The translations under genes were made by a program, and so were the position numbers. A stretch of 8,498 bases of DNA from an uncultured Bacilli bacterium (GTDB taxonomy: Bacteria; Bacillota_I; Bacilli_A; RF39; UBA660), in assembly GCA_947629425.1 (NCBI GenBank), contig CANRDR010000065.1, positions 1 to 8,498 of the forward strand. The letters are read 5' to 3'. Below the pieces are notes generated by a model. That model did no database searches. It saw only the letters and a program-made list of their open reading frames with translations, and was not told the DNA's origin. Position 1 is the first letter of the stretch. Every line of letters begins with the position of its first letter. Below, one piece after another: positions 6,728-8,498 of the stretch.

Positions 6728-7364
6728 CTATTCTATAACCTATACCTTTTATAGTTTTTATTATATCAGTGTTTAATTTTTCTCTTATTCTTTTAAAATA
6801 TACAGTAATAGTATGATCATCTACATCATTACCTGTAATTTCCCATATTTTATCTAATATTGTATTTCTTGTTACAACTTTATTTATATTTAAAAATAAT
6901 AAATGTAATAATTTTAATTCTAAACTAGTTAATTCTATTTTTTTATTATTTTTATATACACACATTTTATCCATATCAAAACTTATATCTTTTACTTTTA
7001 TAATACTATTTTTATTTATTCTTACTAATACTCTTTTAACTCTTGCTAATAATTCTTTTGTAGAAAATGGTTTAGTTATATAATCTTCTGCTCCTAAATT
7101 TAAACTATCTACTATATTTTCTTCTAAATCATTTGCAGTTAAAAATATTACTGGTATTTTATTATTTAATGTTTTAAAAAAATTTAATCCATTTCCATCT
7201 GGTAAACTTATATCTAATAATATTAAATCAATATTTGTTTTATTTATTATATTTTTTGATTCTAATATATTAGTAGCACTTATTAAATTATAATTATTTT
7301 GTTCAAATAAGTATTTTAATGCTTTTTGTATTGATAAATTATCTTCTATTAATAAAATATTCAT
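6717..7364 (-). CDS. OmpR/PhoB-family response regulator
   Basis: A 215-residue DNA-binding response regulator. The receiver domain (about 1-115) has the acidic pair Glu7-Asp8, the phospho-accepting Asp51 in LLLDISLPDG (48-57), the switch Thr76 and the conserved Lys98-Pro99. The C-terminal winged-helix domain (about 122-212) shows the OmpR/PhoB pattern, with the recognition helix in DDHTITVYFKRIREKL (182-197) and the closing wing KGIGYRI (206-212). All catalytic residues are present, so it should be functional. The ATG has GAAAGGA (7374-7380) 9 bases upstream. It is the first gene of its unit, followed with an 11-base overlap by its partner kinase. A consensus -35 box lies upstream within an inverted repeat that could be its own binding site. 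Confidence 0.95.
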   Translation of the reverse strand: MNILLIEDNLSIQKALKYLFEQNNYNLISATNILESKNIINKTNIDLILLDISLPDGNGLNFFKTLNNKIPVIFLTANDLEENIVDSLNLGAEDYITKPFSTKELLARVKRVLVRINKNSIIKVKDISFDMDKMCVYKNNKKIELTSLELKLLHLLFLNINKVVTRNTILDKIWEITGNDVDDHTITVYFKRIREKLNTDIIKTIKGIGYRIDEE

Positions 7365-7381
7365 TATTTATTTTCCTTTCA

Positions 7382-7439
7382 TTTTTAAAATAATATTATT
7401 AGTATTGTTTGTCAAGAATAACTATTATTATTTTAAAAA
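7382..7439. repeat. Long imperfect inverted repeat around the response regulator promoter
   Basis: Positions 7382-7395 pair perfectly with 7426-7439 (14 bp), and 7400-7403 pair with 7421-7424 after a bulge. The -35 box TTGACA sits in the 17-base loop between the arms. It may be a binding site for the regulator itself. The outer arms are made only of A and T, and the right arm runs into the upstream terminator, so part of the symmetry may be chance. Confidence 0.35.
7387..7415 (-). promoter_or_regulatory. Probable promoter of the two-component operon
   Basis: A perfect -35 box TTGACA (7410-7415, minus strand) is followed at 17 bases by TATTTT (7387-7392, 4 of 6). A better -10 match, TATTAT (7390-7395), is only 14 bases away. 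The -35 assignment is good; the exact -10 is uncertain. Confidence 0.55.
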
Positions 7440-7468
7440 ATACTCTAATTTTTAATTTTAGAGTATTT
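7438..7468 (-). terminator. Intrinsic terminator after the surface-protein gene
   Basis: On the minus strand an 11-bp perfect stem, AAATACTCTAA (7458-7468) with TTAGAGTATTT (7438-7448), encloses a 9-base loop. It runs on into a further TTT, giving six T in a row. It starts 14 bases after the stop codon of the gene at 7483 and separates that gene from the two-component operon. Confidence 0.8.
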
Positions 7469-7482
7469 AAATTTATATTTAG

Positions 7483-8498
7483 TTATTCTATAGTATATGG
7501 ATTGGATTTTGTTCCATTACCTGAAATATATTCTATATCTTTATTTAATACTATAGAGGGTCTTATATTATTAGTATTTTGAACTAATGTTGTTCCTATT
7601 TGACAAGGGATTTCAAAAGAAGATTCTGCTATATCATAAGTTACATCACTAAACTTAAACGATTCATTATCATTAGTACCATAATATGCGGATAATGATA
7701 ATATTGCTGAATCTGATACGCTACATAAATAATAATTTTTATTTTGTGTATATAATTTTCCTCCTGCAAATGCTACTTCATCTGCAGTTAATAATGCTAC
7801 ATACGATTTGAATGATAGATTTTTTTCTGGTGCTATTAATGTTGCAATGCCATTTCGTAATCTATTTCTTGAATCATATAAACAAACTTGATTAGCAGTT
7901 ACGTCCCCACCACAACTTTCTACATTTTGTGATATTCCTGTTCCATTATATTTATAGATTGTTTCAATATCTCCCATATTCCATGTATTTTCTTTTAATA
8001 GATTTATATTAAAATTTTTATCATTAAACCATGTGTCTATTTTATTTTTTATACATGTTGTACTATCATTTGTGCAATTTTCATAATCTGCTTTGTATGG
8101 ATTGTCTTCTGTTTTTTCACCTTTATATCCAAAAGTTCCTTCTCCTATACTAGCATTGCTTCCATCACTTACTGCTTCACTACATGTATTTTCCTTATCT
8201 TCAAGTATTAACTTAATTGCACCATCGCCTTCTATTCGTACGATACGCCAACACATATTATTAAAATCTATATAATTGTCTAATACATTTCCTCTAAAAT
8301 AGTATGAATTACCATCATCATCTTGTGTTACTGATAATGTTCTTTCATCTTCTACACTAATTTGTTCTGCTGGTTTAGTTAATGGTGTTTCACTATATAT
8401 TGTCTTTTCTTGATTTTCAGTATTTCCATTCATTGCATTATCTACTATACTGTATGCAAGTGTACCTACATTAAATGGATTTCTTGATGTTGTTGTTA
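7483..8498 (-). CDS. Probable exported/surface protein of unknown function, N-terminus missing at window edge
   Basis: The reading frame stays open to the right edge, so 337 C-terminal residues are visible and the true start is outside. The ATG at 8431-8433 is internal: 21 in-frame residues precede it within the window and it has no ribosome binding site. Key stretches are SYYFRGNV and MCWRIVRIEGDG in the first third, and IRPSIVLN followed by SGNGTKSNPYTIE at the end. From memory, such ends are typical of large paralogous families of exported hypothetical proteins in uncultured gut Bacillota; I cannot assign a function. Eight cysteines, Asn/Ser/Thr-rich composition and no membrane helix in this part fit an extracytoplasmic, possibly disulfide-bonded domain. 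Base and codon use differ from the neighbours: 8221-8280 is 20/60 G+C, against 8/60 at 6481-6540, and CGT, CGA and GGC codons appear. A terminator follows directly. Confidence 0.8.
   Translation of the reverse strand, partial: TTTSRNPFNVGTLAYSIVDNAMNGNTENQEKTIYSETPLTKPAEQISVEDERTLSVTQDDDGNSYYFRGNVLDNYIDFNNMCWRIVRIEGDGAIKLILEDKENTCSEAVSDGSNASIGEGTFGYKGEKTEDNPYKADYENCTNDSTTCIKNKIDTWFNDKNFNINLLKENTWNMGDIETIYKYNGTGISQNVESCGGDVTANQVCLYDSRNRLRNGIATLIAPEKNLSFKSYVALLTADEVAFAGGKLYTQNKNYYLCSVSDSAILSLSAYYGTNDNESFKFSDVTYDIAESSFEIPCQIGTTLVQNTNNIRPSIVLNKDIEYISGNGTKSNPYTIE

Noticed and set aside
8093..8275. Plus-strand open frame of 60 codons inside the edge surface-protein gene.
   Set aside because: It is antisense to a continuous frame with recognisable conserved-looking motifs; no support for expression.
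1..8498. CRISPR array, tRNA or rRNA genes, insertion sequence or toxin-antitoxin pair.
   Set aside because: I saw no regularly spaced repeats, cloverleaf or rRNA-like sequence, transposase or terminal repeats. The XRE protein has a membrane domain and no adjacent toxin-like gene.

Overview
The window is a very AT-rich bacterial segment with eight genes, all on the minus strand. Tryptophan is read from TGG, and TGA serves as a stop (for example at the end of the histidine kinase gene), so the standard bacterial code applies. The low G+C, the AGGAG-type ribosome binding sites, the consensus TTGACA/TATAAT promoters and the gene families together suggest a low-G+C Bacillota, possibly an uncultured gut Bacilli or Clostridia lineage. 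That placement is inference.

Layout in the direction of transcription, right to left. (1) 7483-8498 is the 3' part of a cysteine-containing, probably exported protein whose start lies beyond the right edge; a good intrinsic terminator follows it. (2) 5519-7364 is an OmpR-type response regulator and a two-transmembrane histidine kinase, overlapping by 11 bases. (3) 4679-5452 encodes an unrecognised soluble 257-residue protein. (4) 3339-4544 encodes an AAA+ ATPase of the ATP-binding/DUF4143 type, preceded by a 12-bp-stem hairpin and a plausible promoter. (5) 758-3243 is a copper-resistance operon, csoR-copA, with its promoter and operator visible. (6) 128-676 is an XRE-type regulator with a membrane segment and a small C-terminal outer domain.

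The clearest biology is copper homeostasis. CsoR has the Cys-His-Cys copper triad, and a 21-bp perfect palindrome fills the 17-bp spacer between consensus -35 and -10 boxes. The apo-repressor would therefore directly block RNA polymerase, and copper would release it to make more CsoR and the CopA Cu+ exporter. The two-component pair has no obvious transporter target in the window; the unknown 257-residue gene just downstream may belong to the same transcript. The membrane-tethered XRE protein after copA has no established role; linking it to copper rests only on position.

I did not find a convincing new multi-gene system. The items most worth a second look are the tethered XRE regulator, the unknown 257-residue protein, the edge surface protein with its different codon use, and the hairpin and inverted repeat at two promoters. 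No stretch over 300 bases lacks a gene.
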